DNA of 64,000 bases, taken from the NCBI GenBank assembly GCA_026645815.1, contig JAPKMR010000007.1:1-64000 (forward strand). Direction: 5' to 3'. The DNA comes from Anaerolineae bacterium (lineage in GTDB: Bacteria; Chloroflexota; Anaerolineae; B4-G1; SLSP01). Numbering within the stretch: position 1 is the stretch's first letter; every line of letters starts with the position of its first letter. Made by a program: the position numbers and the translations under genes. This document shows positions 8,605 to 18,527 of this stretch, piece after piece. The notes beneath the pieces were generated by a model that had not been told where the DNA came from, did no database searches, and saw only the letters and a program-made list of their open reading frames with translations.

Positions 8605-10580
8605 GGAAGGTTCTCACTCCCTGTTACTTGCGTCTGCATCGCCTTGCGGCTTCGTTCTGGTTGTGGGCAGCGCCATTCGGGACTGCGTAAATTCGCGTAG
8701 TGCTGCAAAATGCCGCAGGCGTGGCACGTTTCGCGGCAATCGCTCAGGAACTCACCCGCACGGCTGCGCTGCGCATCTTGTAGCAGAAAGCGCCGCTCTA
8801 CACCGCTGAGTAGATGATCCCATGGGAGAGATTCGTCCGCGCTTCTTTCGCGGTACATATAGTATTCCTGCAATGCCTCGACCGAACCGAATAGCTCCGG
8901 AGCCAGCTCCGCGAGTGCTTGTTCCCAGGCGTCGAGATTCCACCATTCATCCCAGGCGTCGAAGCGGGCGCCAAGTTGCCAGGCACGTTCGATGATGCCG
9001 TTGAGACGCCGGTCACCCCGCGTGAGCAACGCTTCAATGCGGGTGCCGGGATATTTGTTCCACGAAACTTTGAAGCCTCGCCCACGCAGATTCCGGAATA
9101 GCAGTGCTTGCCGGCGTGCAATGGTATCCGCGTCTGCAAAAGCTTCCCACTGAAAGGCTGTTTGTGGCTTGGGAACGAAGGTGCTGATGCTCACATGAAT
9201 TTCGGTTTTTCGCCCGCCCAGGCGTACCCCGATGCGCCGTAGCTCATGCGCCAGGTCAGCAATGGCGAGCACATCCTCATCTGTTTCTCCGGGTAGACCG
9301 ATCATGAAGTAGAGTTTGAGGGTACGCCAACCACGTTGGAAAACTTCCTCGGCGATGGTGAGCAGATCTCCCGCGTCTATTTCTTTGTTGATGCGGTGGC
9401 GCAATGTTTCGGAGGCGGCTTCAGGCGCAAAGGTAAAGCCAGATTTGCGACTGCCCGTGAGTCCTTCCGCCAGAGCAACGGAAAAGGCATCTATGCGCAG
9501 GCTGGGTAGCGAAAAGCCGAGGTGCAATCCGGCACACCGTTGTTGGAGCGTTTGCAATAACGTTTCGATTTCAGTATGGTCGGCGGAGGAGAGTGAGAGA
9601 AAGCCAATCTCGCTGTAGCCTGTGGCTGCCGCGATGGCGAAAACGTCCTCGATGATTTCCTGAGCCGGGCGCTCGCGCACGGGACGCGTGATGATTCCTG
9701 CCTGGCAAAAGCGGCACCCATGTGTGCAGCCGCGCTGAATTTCTATAACGCCTCGGTCGTGCGTGGTCTCGATATTTGGTACAATTTGGTGCACTGGGGT
9801 AGGGGGCAATGTTCCAACAATGCGCCGCTTGATTGGCAGCCGCGCTTCTGGAATTAGCGTTGTGATGCCGGCAAGGGTATTCTCCGCCGCGGTTTCCAGG
9901 CGGTAAAAGCGTGGAATATAAAGCCCTTCGATGTCGAGCAATGCCTTGAGCTGCGCTTCACGGGTTAGCCCGCGTATTTGGGGGAAACGCTCGACCAGCT
10001 CTATGATGACCTCTTCGGCCTCGCCGATAATGAACAAATCGAAGAAGTCACACATCGGTTCGGGGTTGAAGGCGCCGTGTCCGCCGCCAACGACCAGGGG
10101 GTGGCGTTCGTCACGGTCGGCGGCGCGTATGGGCAGACCGGCGAGATCGAGCGCCTCCAGGGTATTGGTGAAGAGCTGCTCGTAGGCTATGCTTATGGCG
10201 AGGATATCGAAAGCTGCAACTGGACGGTAACTTTCGAGGGCATAGAGCGGCATGTTCTGCTGGCGCATCACCGCAATCATATCCGGTGCGGGCAGATAGG
10301 TGCGTTCGGCAAGCGTATCCTCGCGACGGTTGAGGAGTTCGTAAAGAATTTGCAGCGCGAAGTTGGACATTCCCAGGTCATACAGGTCTGGAAATGCCAG
10401 GCAGACGTGGGTGGTGATAGTTTCCCAGGGTTTATGAATAGCGTTGAACTCACCACCGACGTAACGCCCTGGTTTTTGGACGCGATGTAATAGCGCTTCG
10501 ATATCCTCCCACGGTATGGGAGATTGGAAGTTAAAGGCTGGTTTTTGCGTATTGCTGGTTAAGTGTTGATCGTATGTCAT
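8601..10580 (-). CDS. TIGR03960-family B12-binding-domain radical SAM protein
   Basis: The 659-residue cytoplasmic enzyme has an N-terminal cobalamin-binding-like Rossmann domain (residues 50-200, with PLVVGGGHGAFNPEP). A radical-SAM core follows, with the [4Fe-4S] motif CTHGCRFC near residue 285. Beyond it are the LSLSSADHTEIE and FAPEAASETLR regions and a C-terminal cysteine cluster (CRETCHACG). The family's substrate is unknown. The gene heads an operon with DUF2344 and EamA genes through 4-bp overlaps. Confidence 0.9.
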   Translation of the reverse strand: MTYDQHLTSNTQKPAFNFQSPIPWEDIEALLHRVQKPGRYVGGEFNAIHKPWETITTHVCLAFPDLYDLGMSNFALQILYELLNRREDTLAERTYLPAPDMIAVMRQQNMPLYALESYRPVAAFDILAISIAYEQLFTNTLEALDLAGLPIRAADRDERHPLVVGGGHGAFNPEPMCDFFDLFIIGEAEEVIIELVERFPQIRGLTREAQLKALLDIEGLYIPRFYRLETAAENTLAGITTLIPEARLPIKRRIVGTLPPTPVHQIVPNIETTHDRGVIEIQRGCTHGCRFCQAGIITRPVRERPAQEIIEDVFAIAAATGYSEIGFLSLSSADHTEIETLLQTLQQRCAGLHLGFSLPSLRIDAFSVALAEGLTGSRKSGFTFAPEAASETLRHRINKEIDAGDLLTIAEEVFQRGWRTLKLYFMIGLPGETDEDVLAIADLAHELRRIGVRLGGRKTEIHVSISTFVPKPQTAFQWEAFADADTIARRQALLFRNLRGRGFKVSWNKYPGTRIEALLTRGDRRLNGIIERAWQLGARFDAWDEWWNLDAWEQALAELAPELFGSVEALQEYYMYRERSADESLPWDHLLSGVERRFLLQDAQRSRAGEFLSDCRETCHACGILQHYANLRSPEWRCPQPERSRKAMQTQVTGSENLP

Positions 10581-10610
10581 TGGGTCTCATTCAAAACAGG
10601 AATTCGCTAA

Positions 10611-10670
10611 AAAGACACGGAAGAGCGCAGAGAAGTCTTCACTTGAGTTCTCCGTGTGCCCCGTGTCTTT
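10611..10670 (-). terminator. Intrinsic terminator after the YjbQ gene
   Basis: On the minus strand AAAGACACGG and CCGTGTCTTT form a perfect 10-bp outer stem (10661-10670 with 10611-10620) enclosing a smaller inner stem. A T-run follows. It separates the YjbQ gene from the radical-SAM operon. Confidence 0.6.
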
Positions 10671-10685
10671 ATGGGGAGCTATACT

Positions 10686-11090
10686 CTACTCACCCGCACG
10701 TATAACGCGGATCCAGATATGGCGACGACGAGGGCCATCAAACTCCGCGAAGAAGACGCCCTGCCATTGGCCTAACTGCAATTGATGTTGGGTGATAATG
10801 ATGAAATGATCGCTGCCCAGCAAGACGGATTTTACATGTGCTGGTGAATTGCCCTCGCCGTGGGTATAGGATAATCCTTCAGGGACCATATGCTCTAGTA
10901 CCATGGCCAGGTCGCGTTCAACAGTAGGATCCCAGTTCTCGTTGAGGACGATGCCTGCGGTGGTGTGTGGGCAGAAGAGGAAGCAAACGCCTTCCTGAAC
11001 GGGCATCTCGGTGATAGCGCGCTGGATATCTGCAGTTATGTCTAAAAGATCAACCTTGGTACGGGTTTGAATTTCGATTTGTTTGAACAT
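10686..11090 (-). CDS. YjbQ/UPF0047 family protein
   Basis: The 134-residue protein matches the small YjbQ (UPF0047) family, which forms trimers and has weak thiamine-phosphate synthase activity in E. coli. The diagnostic segments are present: FCPHTTAGI near residue 40, NENWDPTVERD, a YTHGEGNSPAHVK stretch near 77, and a C-terminal GQWQGVFFAEFDGPR. The His and Glu residues in these loops form the metal-like pocket of the family. The ATG is preceded by AAGGAA. It follows rpoD by about 90 bp on the same strand. The in vivo function is not known. Confidence 0.88.
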   Translation of the reverse strand: MFKQIEIQTRTKVDLLDITADIQRAITEMPVQEGVCFLFCPHTTAGIVLNENWDPTVERDLAMVLEHMVPEGLSYTHGEGNSPAHVKSVLLGSDHFIIITQHQLQLGQWQGVFFAEFDGPRRRHIWIRVIRAGE

Positions 11091-11183
11091 ATATTTCCTT
11101 AGAGACAGTCTGAAAGCGCACCCTAACAGCCAATCAGGTGATTGCGCCTCCCCCGTGGTTCTTTGCCCTGAAAAGGCTTCGTT

Positions 11184-12725
11184 CTATGTCAAGAAATCGC
11201 GCAATTTACGGCTACGCCCTGGATGGCGCAGCTTGCGCAACGCTTTGGATTCGATTTGTCGAATACGCTCACGGGTGACATTGAATGCCTGCCCGACTTC
11301 CTCCAGGGTGTGGGGCTCTCCATCCTTGAGTCCAAAGCGCATTTCCAGGACCTCACGCTCGCGCTCTCCTAACTCCCCGAGGATATTTTGCAGCTGTTCG
11401 CGCAGCATTTGCATCGAGGTGGCGTCCATGGGTCCGGGCAGGTTCTCATCCTCGATGAAGTCTGAGAGTTCGCTGTCTTCTTCGTTGCCGACCGGGCTTT
11501 CCAGTGACATAGGCTCCTGAGAAATGCTGATGATGCGACGCACTTTGGTGATAGCGCGGCGCAGTTTGCGTTCCAGGTGCGGCGGCAATGGGAGCTCTTT
11601 GGCGCGGGTCTGCACAATGGCATTGATATCCTCGAGAGGTAATACATCCATCTCGAGCGCCAATTCGTCGAGGGTAGGTTCGCGACCTAAACTCTGCATC
11701 AGCCGGCGTTGAATTCGCATTAAACGGTTGATTGTCTCGACCATGTGCACAGGGATACGGATGGTGCGCGCCTGGTCGGCGATGGCACGACTGATGGCCT
11801 GCCGGATCCACCAGGTGGCGTAGGTGGAGAATTTATAGCCGCGCGTGAAGTCGAATTTCTCGACCGCTCGCAATAATCCGATATTGCCTTCTTGAATAAG
11901 ATCCAGGAATGAAACGCCGCGCCCTACATAGCGTTTGGCGATATTGACCACCAGACGCAGATTCGCGCGAACCAACATTTGCTGGGCATCAGCTGCCAGG
12001 GTCTCGATGTGGCTCCACCAATCATAGATCAAATCCGGCTCAGGGATGGCCTGCCGTACCTGCCGCACACTGGGCCAGCGATCGTTGTTCACAAAACTGT
12101 CGCGAAGCCACCTCAGGGTCTCTGGTGGCATCACATAGGCAGATCTTACCATCTCGATTAGTTTGATGACCACGGGACGCCAGTCGGGGTCGTCGCTCCA
12201 GTGGTTGGGTCCCATGGATTGATAGAGTGCCGAAGGGGTATTGGAAAGCAGCAGTGTTTGTTGTTGGATGACCTCTCCTAAAAGTTGCGCCACTGTAGGG
12301 AGAGTGAGACCCTCTCCTTCTGCAGCGCGCACGGCCGCTTTCCAGGCATTGCGCGCTTGTTCGTAGTGCTGGATCAAGGTTTCGTCTGGCGTCTCCTCGA
12401 TGGCATCATTGCCAATAAGCGTGCGTAGTTCGGCCAGGTTTGTAGCACATTGACGGACAATGCAAAGCCAGATTTCCTGATGGGGCTCTAGAAGATCTAC
12501 CCGTCCTATTTCTCGCAAATACATGCGCACCGGATCGTCTACCAGGTCGGCGCTCGTATCGGCGTATTCCTCTTCGATTTGTTCCAAATCATCGGCAGAA
12601 GGTTCTTTTTCCCAGCTGCTATCTTCTTCCTCTTCCTCCAGAAGTTCGGAATCCCATTCTTCTTCTTCCTCCGCGTGGGTGTTTTTTTTGGGGACCGCGG
12701 CCTTGTTGCGACCAGGTGCTTCCAT
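11184..12725 (-). CDS. rpoD: RNA polymerase primary sigma factor (sigma-70)
   Basis: This is the housekeeping sigma factor. The 513-residue protein starts with a very acidic tail (residues 16-60) and then has region 1.2 ([17 protein letters not shown]). A non-conserved insert of about 130 residues is followed by region 2 ([47 protein letters not shown]), region 3 and region 4 with the [18 protein letters not shown] helix-turn-helix. An extra basic stretch ([12 protein letters not shown]) near residue 395 enlarges region 3. The start is the ATG after GAGGAG, within a longer open frame. It lies 14 bp after dnaG and is probably co-transcribed. Confidence 0.95.
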   Translation of the reverse strand: MEAPGRNKAAVPKKNTHAEEEEEWDSELLEEEEEDSSWEKEPSADDLEQIEEEYADTSADLVDDPVRMYLREIGRVDLLEPHQEIWLCIVRQCATNLAELRTLIGNDAIEETPDETLIQHYEQARNAWKAAVRAAEGEGLTLPTVAQLLGEVIQQQTLLLSNTPSALYQSMGPNHWSDDPDWRPVVIKLIEMVRSAYVMPPETLRWLRDSFVNNDRWPSVRQVRQAIPEPDLIYDWWSHIETLAADAQQMLVRANLRLVVNIAKRYVGRGVSFLDLIQEGNIGLLRAVEKFDFTRGYKFSTYATWWIRQAISRAIADQARTIRIPVHMVETINRLMRIQRRLMQSLGREPTLDELALEMDVLPLEDINAIVQTRAKELPLPPHLERKLRRAITKVRRIISISQEPMSLESPVGNEEDSELSDFIEDENLPGPMDATSMQMLREQLQNILGELGEREREVLEMRFGLKDGEPHTLEEVGQAFNVTRERIRQIESKALRKLRHPGRSRKLRDFLT

Positions 12726-12739
12726 AAAGTTTCTCCTCG

Positions 12740-14590
12740 TTAGCGTCTCAGAGGCTTCGGCCACAGTGCGCGCTGGATACGCATCAATGTGTCTGCTAGC
12801 CGGGTCATGGTGGCAGCATATTCCGCGCCCTTTGAATCTCCCATGGCTTTGGCTTCTAGCAAAAGTCCACGCATTTCTTCGTTGCGTTGGCGCAAATTCC
12901 TTTCGCGTATCCACAGAACGGTGCGCAGAAGGTTGCGTTCCCATTCCTCTGATGTTTTCTCGGGCAGGGGAGTTTGTGCCCATTCTTTGACGCGCATTGC
13001 CAGGTCGGGTGGCAATAAGTCCTCCCATTCCAGGGCGGGGTTCGCCATCAGTTCCAGCAGCGCCAACCATAGCATGCGCCCTTCTGCCCCGAAATCTTCG
13101 TCACAGAGCGGCTCAAGCTCCAGTTTCACCAGTTCGATATCAACCCGTTCAAGCAATTCTGGATAAGCCAGTAGAATCCGTAAGGCATGGCTTTCTTGAT
13201 CCTGTGGGCGTTCGCGGTCACTCGACCCTTGTTCGCGGCGCACAGCTTCAACGCGCTCGCGCACGTGTAGCCGATCGAGCAGCATCCGCGCATCTAAACC
13301 CAAATGCAGCGCAATCTCCTGAGCATAGGCTTCGCGTTCTATTGTGTTGGAGATATCACGCAACAGGGGGAGCATAGCATCCACGATGCGGGCTTTGCCC
13401 TTGGGTTCATCCTTGTTTTCCTGCTCCAGCAACTGTGAGAAATAGAAACGCACTACAGGTTGTGCTTGAGCCAACAGATTTTCCCACTGTTCGGGCGCAC
13501 TTAGTAGCAGCTCATCCGGGTCCAAGCCATCGGGCAAGGTCACAACGCGAATATCCGCGTTTAGCCGCCCTTCGTAGCCGATCAATCCTCGCGCATCAAA
13601 GACCGGTTCCCATTCGCGCTCCAGGCTCTGGCGTGCCGTCTCCAACCCTCGCAATGTGGCATGGATACCGGCAGCATCGGGGTCAAGGGCCATAATGAAA
13701 TGGCGCGTAAGCCGGTGTAGCTGCTTTAGGTGCGCCTCTGTGAGTGCTGTTCCCATGGGGGCGACCACATTGCGATACCCTTCTTGATAGGGAATCATCA
13801 CATCCATGTAGCCTTCGACGATGATGGCGGCATCAGCCTCGCGAATGGCCTGACTGGCAAGATCCAGACCGAAGAGCACGTGGCTTTTGTCAAAGAGTGG
13901 CGATTGCGGTGAATTCATGTACTTGGGTTCATCTTCGGGATTGAGCACCCGTCCACCAAAAGCAATGACACGACCACGTCGGTCACGGATGGGGATGATT
14001 AACCGGTCACGGAAGCGGTCATAGGTGCCGCCTTCATCTTTTTCTACCAGCAACCCGGCTTTGACCATGTCTTCGACCGTGAAACCTTGCCCCAATAAGT
14101 GCGTGCGCAATGCATCCCATGAGCGCAGGCTGTATCCTAACTGAAAGGTTTCCAGGGTGGCGGCTTTAAAACCGCGCCGTTGCAAGTACTCCCGGGCGCG
14201 GGCAGCTTGCGGCGCCGAGGTCAGTAATGCGTGGAAGTAATTTGCCGCTGCTTCACTTAGCGTGAGCAAGCGCTCGGCTTCGGCGCCAGCTTGTATTTGC
14301 ATGGGCGTGAGTGGGCGCACTTCAACCCCTGCCTGTCGCCCCAGCTCCTCTAGTGCGGTACGAAAGTCTAGCCCTTGCGTCTCCATGACGAAGGTAAAGA
14401 TATCACCGCCCTTGTTGCAGCCGAAACATTGCCAGCGTTGGTTGTCTGGGAAGACATAGAACGATGGCGTTTTTTCGCTGTGGAAGGGGCAGAGGCCTCT
14501 AAGGTTCCGTCCAGCTCGTTGAAGTTGAACTGTACGTCCGATGACCTCTGCGATATCCAGGCGGTCTTTGATTAAGTCAATTACGCTCAT
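12740..14590 (-). CDS. dnaG: DNA primase
   Basis: DnaG makes RNA primers at the replication fork. The 616-residue protein has the N-terminal zinc site (CPFH near 34, CFGCNKGG near 56), the RNA-polymerase core ([21 protein letters not shown]), and the Toprim catalytic residues EGYMD near 262 and DPDAAG near 308. A C-terminal helicase-interaction-like helical region follows. Length is normal. There is no ribosome site: a TTGTCA-N16-TACAAT promoter lies so close that the mRNA should begin 1-2 nt before the ATG. rpoD follows, as in the classical macromolecular-synthesis operon without rpsU. Confidence 0.95.
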   Translation of the reverse strand: MSVIDLIKDRLDIAEVIGRTVQLQRAGRNLRGLCPFHSEKTPSFYVFPDNQRWQCFGCNKGGDIFTFVMETQGLDFRTALEELGRQAGVEVRPLTPMQIQAGAEAERLLTLSEAAANYFHALLTSAPQAARAREYLQRRGFKAATLETFQLGYSLRSWDALRTHLLGQGFTVEDMVKAGLLVEKDEGGTYDRFRDRLIIPIRDRRGRVIAFGGRVLNPEDEPKYMNSPQSPLFDKSHVLFGLDLASQAIREADAAIIVEGYMDVMIPYQEGYRNVVAPMGTALTEAHLKQLHRLTRHFIMALDPDAAGIHATLRGLETARQSLEREWEPVFDARGLIGYEGRLNADIRVVTLPDGLDPDELLLSAPEQWENLLAQAQPVVRFYFSQLLEQENKDEPKGKARIVDAMLPLLRDISNTIEREAYAQEIALHLGLDARMLLDRLHVRERVEAVRREQGSSDRERPQDQESHALRILLAYPELLERVDIELVKLELEPLCDEDFGAEGRMLWLALLELMANPALEWEDLLPPDLAMRVKEWAQTPLPEKTSEEWERNLLRTVLWIRERNLRQRNEEMRGLLLEAKAMGDSKGAEYAATMTRLADTLMRIQRALWPKPLRR

Positions 14591-14598
14591 GGGACTCT

Positions 14599-14626
14599 AT
14601 TGTACTCGGCTAGGTTTGAATGACAA
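14599..14626 (-). promoter_or_regulatory. Leaderless-type promoter of dnaG-rpoD
   Basis: On the minus strand TTGTCA (14621-14626), a 16-nt spacer and TACAAT (14599-14604) are followed by only 8 nt before the dnaG ATG. The predicted first nucleotide is at or next to the start codon. Confidence 0.6.
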
Positions 14627-14638
14627 GACGCCGCAATT

Positions 14639-14923
14639 TCAGCGCAACTCCACGTTCCAGCCGATGATCTCGACGTCTCGGAATTCATCTTCGATCCAGT
14701 GGATGGCATGTTCGAGCACGGCGTAGATATGCGCTGTTTCATTGGCAACAGCGACCACTGCAATGGTAGACGATTGCCAGCGGTCCTGCAATTCAACCTC
14801 TGCCGCAGCCACGTCAAAGCGACGGCGCAATTGAACCAGCAATGGCTTTAGCAGGCTGCGCTTCTCCTTTAGTGAATTCACGCCAGGCAGATATAACTGA
14901 ATGGTACATGCGCCGATGATCAT
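14639..14923 (-). CDS. DUF503 (YlxP-like) protein
   Basis: The 94-residue protein is the whole of a DUF503 domain: MIIGACTIQLYLPGVNSLKEK followed by the RSLLKPL helix, then the SSTIAVVAVAN strand and a C-terminal EIIGWNVEL strand. The family (B. subtilis YlxP) is often found near ribosome-maturation genes, and no activity is assigned. It stands between the pyrophosphatase and dnaG genes on the same strand, with dnaG having its own promoter. Confidence 0.85.
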   Translation of the reverse strand: MIIGACTIQLYLPGVNSLKEKRSLLKPLLVQLRRRFDVAAAEVELQDRWQSSTIAVVAVANETAHIYAVLEHAIHWIEDEFRDVEIIGWNVELR

Positions 14924-15007
14924 AAATCGTTTTTCTCATTGCCATCTGCATAACATGGTAGGTTTCAGGATCCTAGACACGTATGCAGTTCAGAGGGAGA
15001 ATGTGTT

Positions 15008-15550
15008 CTAGCGACTGGTACGGAGATATTTGGCATACAGATCTAGCGCGCGTTCGATTTCCGCCAGCGCCATCTCGCGGCCTTCCCATTTGAGGACCTT
15101 GACACCGATATGCTGTAGATCTTTGTAGACCGAGAAGAAATGAGCCACCTCTTCCAGAAAATGGGGTGGAACATCGTCAAGCTCTTGATAGCTGTCGAAG
15201 AGCGGATCGGTGGCTGGTACGGCAAGTATCTTATCATCGGCCAGCCCTCGATCAAGCATGCGGAAGATGCCCAATGGACGTGCTTCAATGACACACCCCG
15301 GAAATGTAGGTTCATTGGTCATGACGATGATGTCCAGGGGGTCGCCGTCATCGTAGTGCGTCCGCGGAATAAAGCCATAATCCCCTGGATAATGTAATGA
15401 GGAATACAGAACCCGATCTAGCTTAATAAAACCACCATTTTTGTCGTATTCAAATTTGTTCCGCGATCGTTTGGGTACCTCAACAACGACGTAAACAACA
15501 TCGAGATTGGCAGTGGGTCCTGGGGGTAGTTCATGCCACAGATTGGCCAT
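15008..15550 (-). CDS. ppa: Inorganic pyrophosphatase (family I)
   Basis: This cytosolic enzyme hydrolyses pyrophosphate to phosphate and pulls biosynthetic reactions forward. The 180-residue protein shows the family I active site: EYDKNGGFIKLDRVL near residue 33, YPGDYGFIPRTHYDDGDPLDI near 54 with the metal-binding aspartates, and a later KWEGREMA helix. The length is typical of bacterial family I enzymes. AAAGGAGA precedes the ATG. Confidence 0.95.
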   Translation of the reverse strand: MANLWHELPPGPTANLDVVYVVVEVPKRSRNKFEYDKNGGFIKLDRVLYSSLHYPGDYGFIPRTHYDDGDPLDIIVMTNEPTFPGCVIEARPLGIFRMLDRGLADDKILAVPATDPLFDSYQELDDVPPHFLEEVAHFFSVYKDLQHIGVKVLKWEGREMALAEIERALDLYAKYLRTSR

Positions 15551-15610
15551 ATTGGTCTCCTTTCTAAACGCTAGACCTGTTTGAGTTGCAGCTCCCCGCG
15601 TCTTGAGGTC

Positions 15611-17008
15611 TCACAACTTCACGACTTCCCCACGCGTTGGGACTTCGACGCGGCGATAACCCAATTCGCGCAGGCCGTTTGCCAATGCTTGTGCGGGTTG
15701 GGGATCTCCATGGACGACAAAGGCGGCTCGATTGGCTGTGCTTTGAGGTTCCGCCCAGTTCAGCAGATTCTGCCGGTCAGCGTGGGCACTGTATCCATAG
15801 GCGATGCGGACATCGGCGCGGAGCGGAAATTCTTCGCCAAAGATTCGCACCACTGGCTCCCGTTCGGCGATACGCCGCCCCAGAGTATTCGGCGCCTGCC
15901 AGCCTGTAATCAGGACAATATTGTTGGGATTGGTGATGGCGTGTTTGAGGTGATGCTGCACACGTCCTGCCTCAGCCATACCTGAAGCGCTAATGATAAT
16001 CATGGGGTTCGGCGCCGTATTGAGTGCTTTAGATTCCTCAACATCGCGAACGTACTTGAGCCGCCGGAACCCCAATGGATCACTGCTTTCGACAGCTTCA
16101 AGTAGCAAGCGTGTTTCACGATCATAGCACTCCGGGTGTTGGCGAAAGACCTCGGTGACATTCATGGCGAGTGGGCTGTCAACATAGATTGGAATATCGG
16201 GAATCTGTCTCTTGTAGTGCATTTCGTGCAGTGTATAGACGATTTCCTGTGTCCGGCCCACGGCAAAGGCAGGAATGATGATGCGACTGTCATGTTTGAT
16301 CGCATGGTTGATGGCATCGGCAAGTAACTCGCGACCATCACTTACTTCCGGGTGCTCTCTATCACCATAAGTACTCTCGATCATCAGGTAATCTGATGGG
16401 GGCATTGGGGTAGGATCCCGAACAATGGAGAGACCTGGTTGCCCCAAATCACCGCTGAACAGCAATCGTACTGGGCGCCCGCGCTCTTTGCTTTCGAGGA
16501 GCACCATTGCAGAACCGAGAATATGCCCGGCGTCAAAAAAGGTGATGCGCACATCGCGCGCAATTTCGAGGGAGTGGTTATAGCCTACCCCAACAATGCG
16601 TTGGAGTGCATAAAGCGCATCATCTTCCGTGTAGAGCGGGTCAACCGGAGGTTCCCCTTTCCGCGCTCGTTTCTTGTTGGCATAGGCGACGTCAAATTCC
16701 TGTATCCTGCCCGAATCTGGCAGCATCGAAGCGCACAGGTCGCGGGTGGCGTGGGTAGTATAGATGGGAGCAGTGCATCCTTGCGCTACCAGATTGGGGA
16801 GATTGCCGGAGTGGTCAATGTGCGCGTGCGAGAGCACCACAGCATCTATCTGGCGTGTATCAAAGTCAAAGTGTTTGTTGCGGTCGTAAGATTCCTGTCG
16901 TTTTCCCTGAAATAATCCACATTCGAGCAAAATATTCGTCCGATTGGTGTTCACTAGATACATAGAACCGGTGACAGTACCCACGCCGCCCAAAAAGGTG
17001 ATTATCAT
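15611..17008 (-). CDS. Beta-CASP metallo-beta-lactamase-fold RNA-processing exonuclease-like protein
   Basis: The 465-residue protein is a CPSF73/YSH1-like metallo-beta-lactamase-fold nuclease. Visible motifs are HAHIDHSGNLP (residues 60-70, zinc ligands), DAGHILGSA near 166, YGDREHP, then the beta-CASP insertion with ISASGMAEAGRVQHHL and a C-terminal AYGYSAHADRQ and VHGDP. Such proteins cut or degrade RNA in the cytoplasm. It follows the RNase D gene by 14 bp on the same strand, so the two form an RNA-processing operon. AAGGA precedes the ATG. Confidence 0.9.
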   Translation of the reverse strand: MIITFLGGVGTVTGSMYLVNTNRTNILLECGLFQGKRQESYDRNKHFDFDTRQIDAVVLSHAHIDHSGNLPNLVAQGCTAPIYTTHATRDLCASMLPDSGRIQEFDVAYANKKRARKGEPPVDPLYTEDDALYALQRIVGVGYNHSLEIARDVRITFFDAGHILGSAMVLLESKERGRPVRLLFSGDLGQPGLSIVRDPTPMPPSDYLMIESTYGDREHPEVSDGRELLADAINHAIKHDSRIIIPAFAVGRTQEIVYTLHEMHYKRQIPDIPIYVDSPLAMNVTEVFRQHPECYDRETRLLLEAVESSDPLGFRRLKYVRDVEESKALNTAPNPMIIISASGMAEAGRVQHHLKHAITNPNNIVLITGWQAPNTLGRRIAEREPVVRIFGEEFPLRADVRIAYGYSAHADRQNLLNWAEPQSTANRAAFVVHGDPQPAQALANGLRELGYRRVEVPTRGEVVKL

Positions 17009-17022
17009 GCTATTATTCCTTT

Positions 17023-18216
17023 TTACTTGCCCTTATCGCTGTCGTCTCTGCATGGCGAGATGTTGGTTGCGCCCCGCAGAATACCTAAGAGATCTGCCCC
17101 GTAGGTCTTCTGTCGCCAGCGACCGATGCCAGGCACATTGAGTAAATCATCTGGATGTTGTGGTGGATTCCAGGCTAATGCCCATAGCGCCGCATTGGGA
17201 AGAATCACGTCCGACTCCACCCCACGACAATGAGCGACTTCCTTACGCCAATTGCGCAGTATTTGATAACGTTCAAGCACTGCATCGGGGGGACGTCCAT
17301 CATCGCCTGGTTGGTGAGGCAAGGCGTCAACCTTGTTGTTAAGACTACTGAGAATCTCGCGCCCGAACCGGCGGAGTTGCACCGGACTGAGTCCGGCAGC
17401 CCCGAGCGCTTCCTGGGTATGCGGCTGAGCTTGCGCCAGGCGCACCAACTGTGCATCGCCAACGACTTTGACGGGGGGGCGGTCCAGACGTTCGGCGGTA
17501 TGTTCTCGCCAGAGGTGCAGTTGGTAAAGACGTTTCTTTTCTCCCAGATTCAGGTCATGCAACCCTTTAATGCGCCAGAACGTGTTGGCTGGATGTGTCT
17601 CTGTTGGTGTTGTCACGTGCTGGCTCAGATAGGCAAAGATTTCTTGTGCTTCTTCCCAACGCTCTCGGGCATGTAACTCTGCGGCCTGCAGGTCGCGCAG
17701 CGCCAGAAGGTAATGTGTGTCTGTGCGCGCGTACGCAATGGCATCAGGTTCCAGTGGCCGTTGCCCCCAGTTGTAGCGCTGGTATCTTTTGTTGGGCGGC
17801 ACGCCAAAGTAGTGTTCCATGATTTTCCCCAATCCTACTGCTGACCAGCCCAGTATCCGTCCGGCCCACATAGTGTCAAAGAGGTTGTGGCAACTAAAGC
17901 CAAAATCCCGCCGCAACACTGCCAGGTCGTTTTCCGCTGCATGGAAGACTTTTTCGATTTGGGGGTCGGCAAAAACGGGCGCCAGTGGATCAAGGTCATC
18001 AATCGCCCAGGGGTCTACCAGGAAATCATCCTCGGGTATGGAGAATTGGATCAGGCAGACACGTTCGCGGTATGCAAACAGGCTATTGGATTCGGTATCC
18101 ACGGCAATGCGCGGCGATCGCTGCAGCCTTTCTATCAGGCGCGCGAGGGCGAGCGATGTGGTCACCAGGATTGGTGGTCTTTGGATTTCAGACAGACGTT
18201 CATTCAAGCTGGGCAT
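17023..18216 (-). CDS. rnd: Ribonuclease D with HRDC domain
   Basis: This 3'-5' exonuclease trims tRNA and other small RNAs. The 397-residue protein has the DEDDy exonuclease core: VDTESNS near residue 40, HAAENDLAVLRRDFG near 92, and YARTDTHYLL near 166. An HRDC helical domain follows near residues 235-305, and a third C-terminal helical domain ends in NVPGIGRWRQKTYG. There is no ribosome site. A promoter with a perfect TTGACA box lies immediately upstream, and only 8 nt separate the -10 box from the ATG. Confidence 0.92.
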   Translation of the reverse strand: MPSLNERLSEIQRPPILVTTSLALARLIERLQRSPRIAVDTESNSLFAYRERVCLIQFSIPEDDFLVDPWAIDDLDPLAPVFADPQIEKVFHAAENDLAVLRRDFGFSCHNLFDTMWAGRILGWSAVGLGKIMEHYFGVPPNKRYQRYNWGQRPLEPDAIAYARTDTHYLLALRDLQAAELHARERWEEAQEIFAYLSQHVTTPTETHPANTFWRIKGLHDLNLGEKKRLYQLHLWREHTAERLDRPPVKVVGDAQLVRLAQAQPHTQEALGAAGLSPVQLRRFGREILSSLNNKVDALPHQPGDDGRPPDAVLERYQILRNWRKEVAHCRGVESDVILPNAALWALAWNPPQHPDDLLNVPGIGRWRQKTYGADLLGILRGATNISPCRDDSDKGK

Positions 18217-18252
18217 AATGCAACATTATCATTCGACAGGGTAGATTGTCAA
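18217..18252 (-). promoter_or_regulatory. Leaderless-type promoter of rnd
   Basis: On the minus strand TTGACA (18247-18252), a 16-nt spacer and GATAAT (18225-18230) are followed by 8 nt and the rnd ATG. Transcription is expected to start within 1-3 nt of the start codon. Confidence 0.6.
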
Positions 18253-18354
18253 ACCGTGCAACTGTTCAGCGTTCTCCCACTTGTCACAGCCAGGAGCGGT
18301 TGGGCTGCGTTTCAACTTTGGGGAAAAAGCAAGATGTCTATGATACAAATGCCT

Positions 18355-18421
18355 GCCAAAAATCAATTTTCTCAGGCGCCCTACAGGGCGCCTGAGATTC
18401 TCACCCCCGTTTTGAAACGCA
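18355..18421. repeat. 67-bp intergenic repeat, copy 2, with perfect internal hairpin
   Basis: This copy matches 47-113 at both ends. Its middle forms a perfect 12-bp stem, CTCAGGCGCCCT with AGGGCGCCTGAG, at 18371-18396. The conserved right end again carries the CGTTTtgAAACG palindrome (18408-18419). It lies in the 311-bp gap between the divergent rnd and peptidase genes, where I see no other element apart from the two promoters. Confidence 0.6.
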
Positions 18422-18492
18422 CCCAGCGGTTGAACGACTTCCGAAATCCAGTCCGATGGGGTGATAATGGAAATCTGAACGCCTGCTCTTAG

Positions 18493-18521
18493 TTGCCTGT
18501 TCGCACAATCGCTGCTACAAT
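18493..18521 (+). promoter_or_regulatory. Leaderless-type promoter of the 18.5-kb peptidase operon
   Basis: TTGCCT (18493-18498), a 17-nt spacer and TACAAT (18516-18521) are followed by 6 nt and the ATG at 18528. There is no ribosome-binding site. The predicted first nucleotide is the A of the start codon. Confidence 0.6.
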
Positions 18522-18527
18522 CCCATT

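Noticed and set aside
7918..10580. Expected neighbours of the TIGR03960 pair (RNase G, rplU, rpmA)
   Set aside because: They are not present: an EamA transporter gene follows instead. I report this as context and not as a novel system.
12726..13070. Longer rpoD frame starting inside dnaG
   Set aside because: The extra sequence lies in the dnaG coding region and resembles no sigma factor part. The ATG at 12725 has a good ribosome site.
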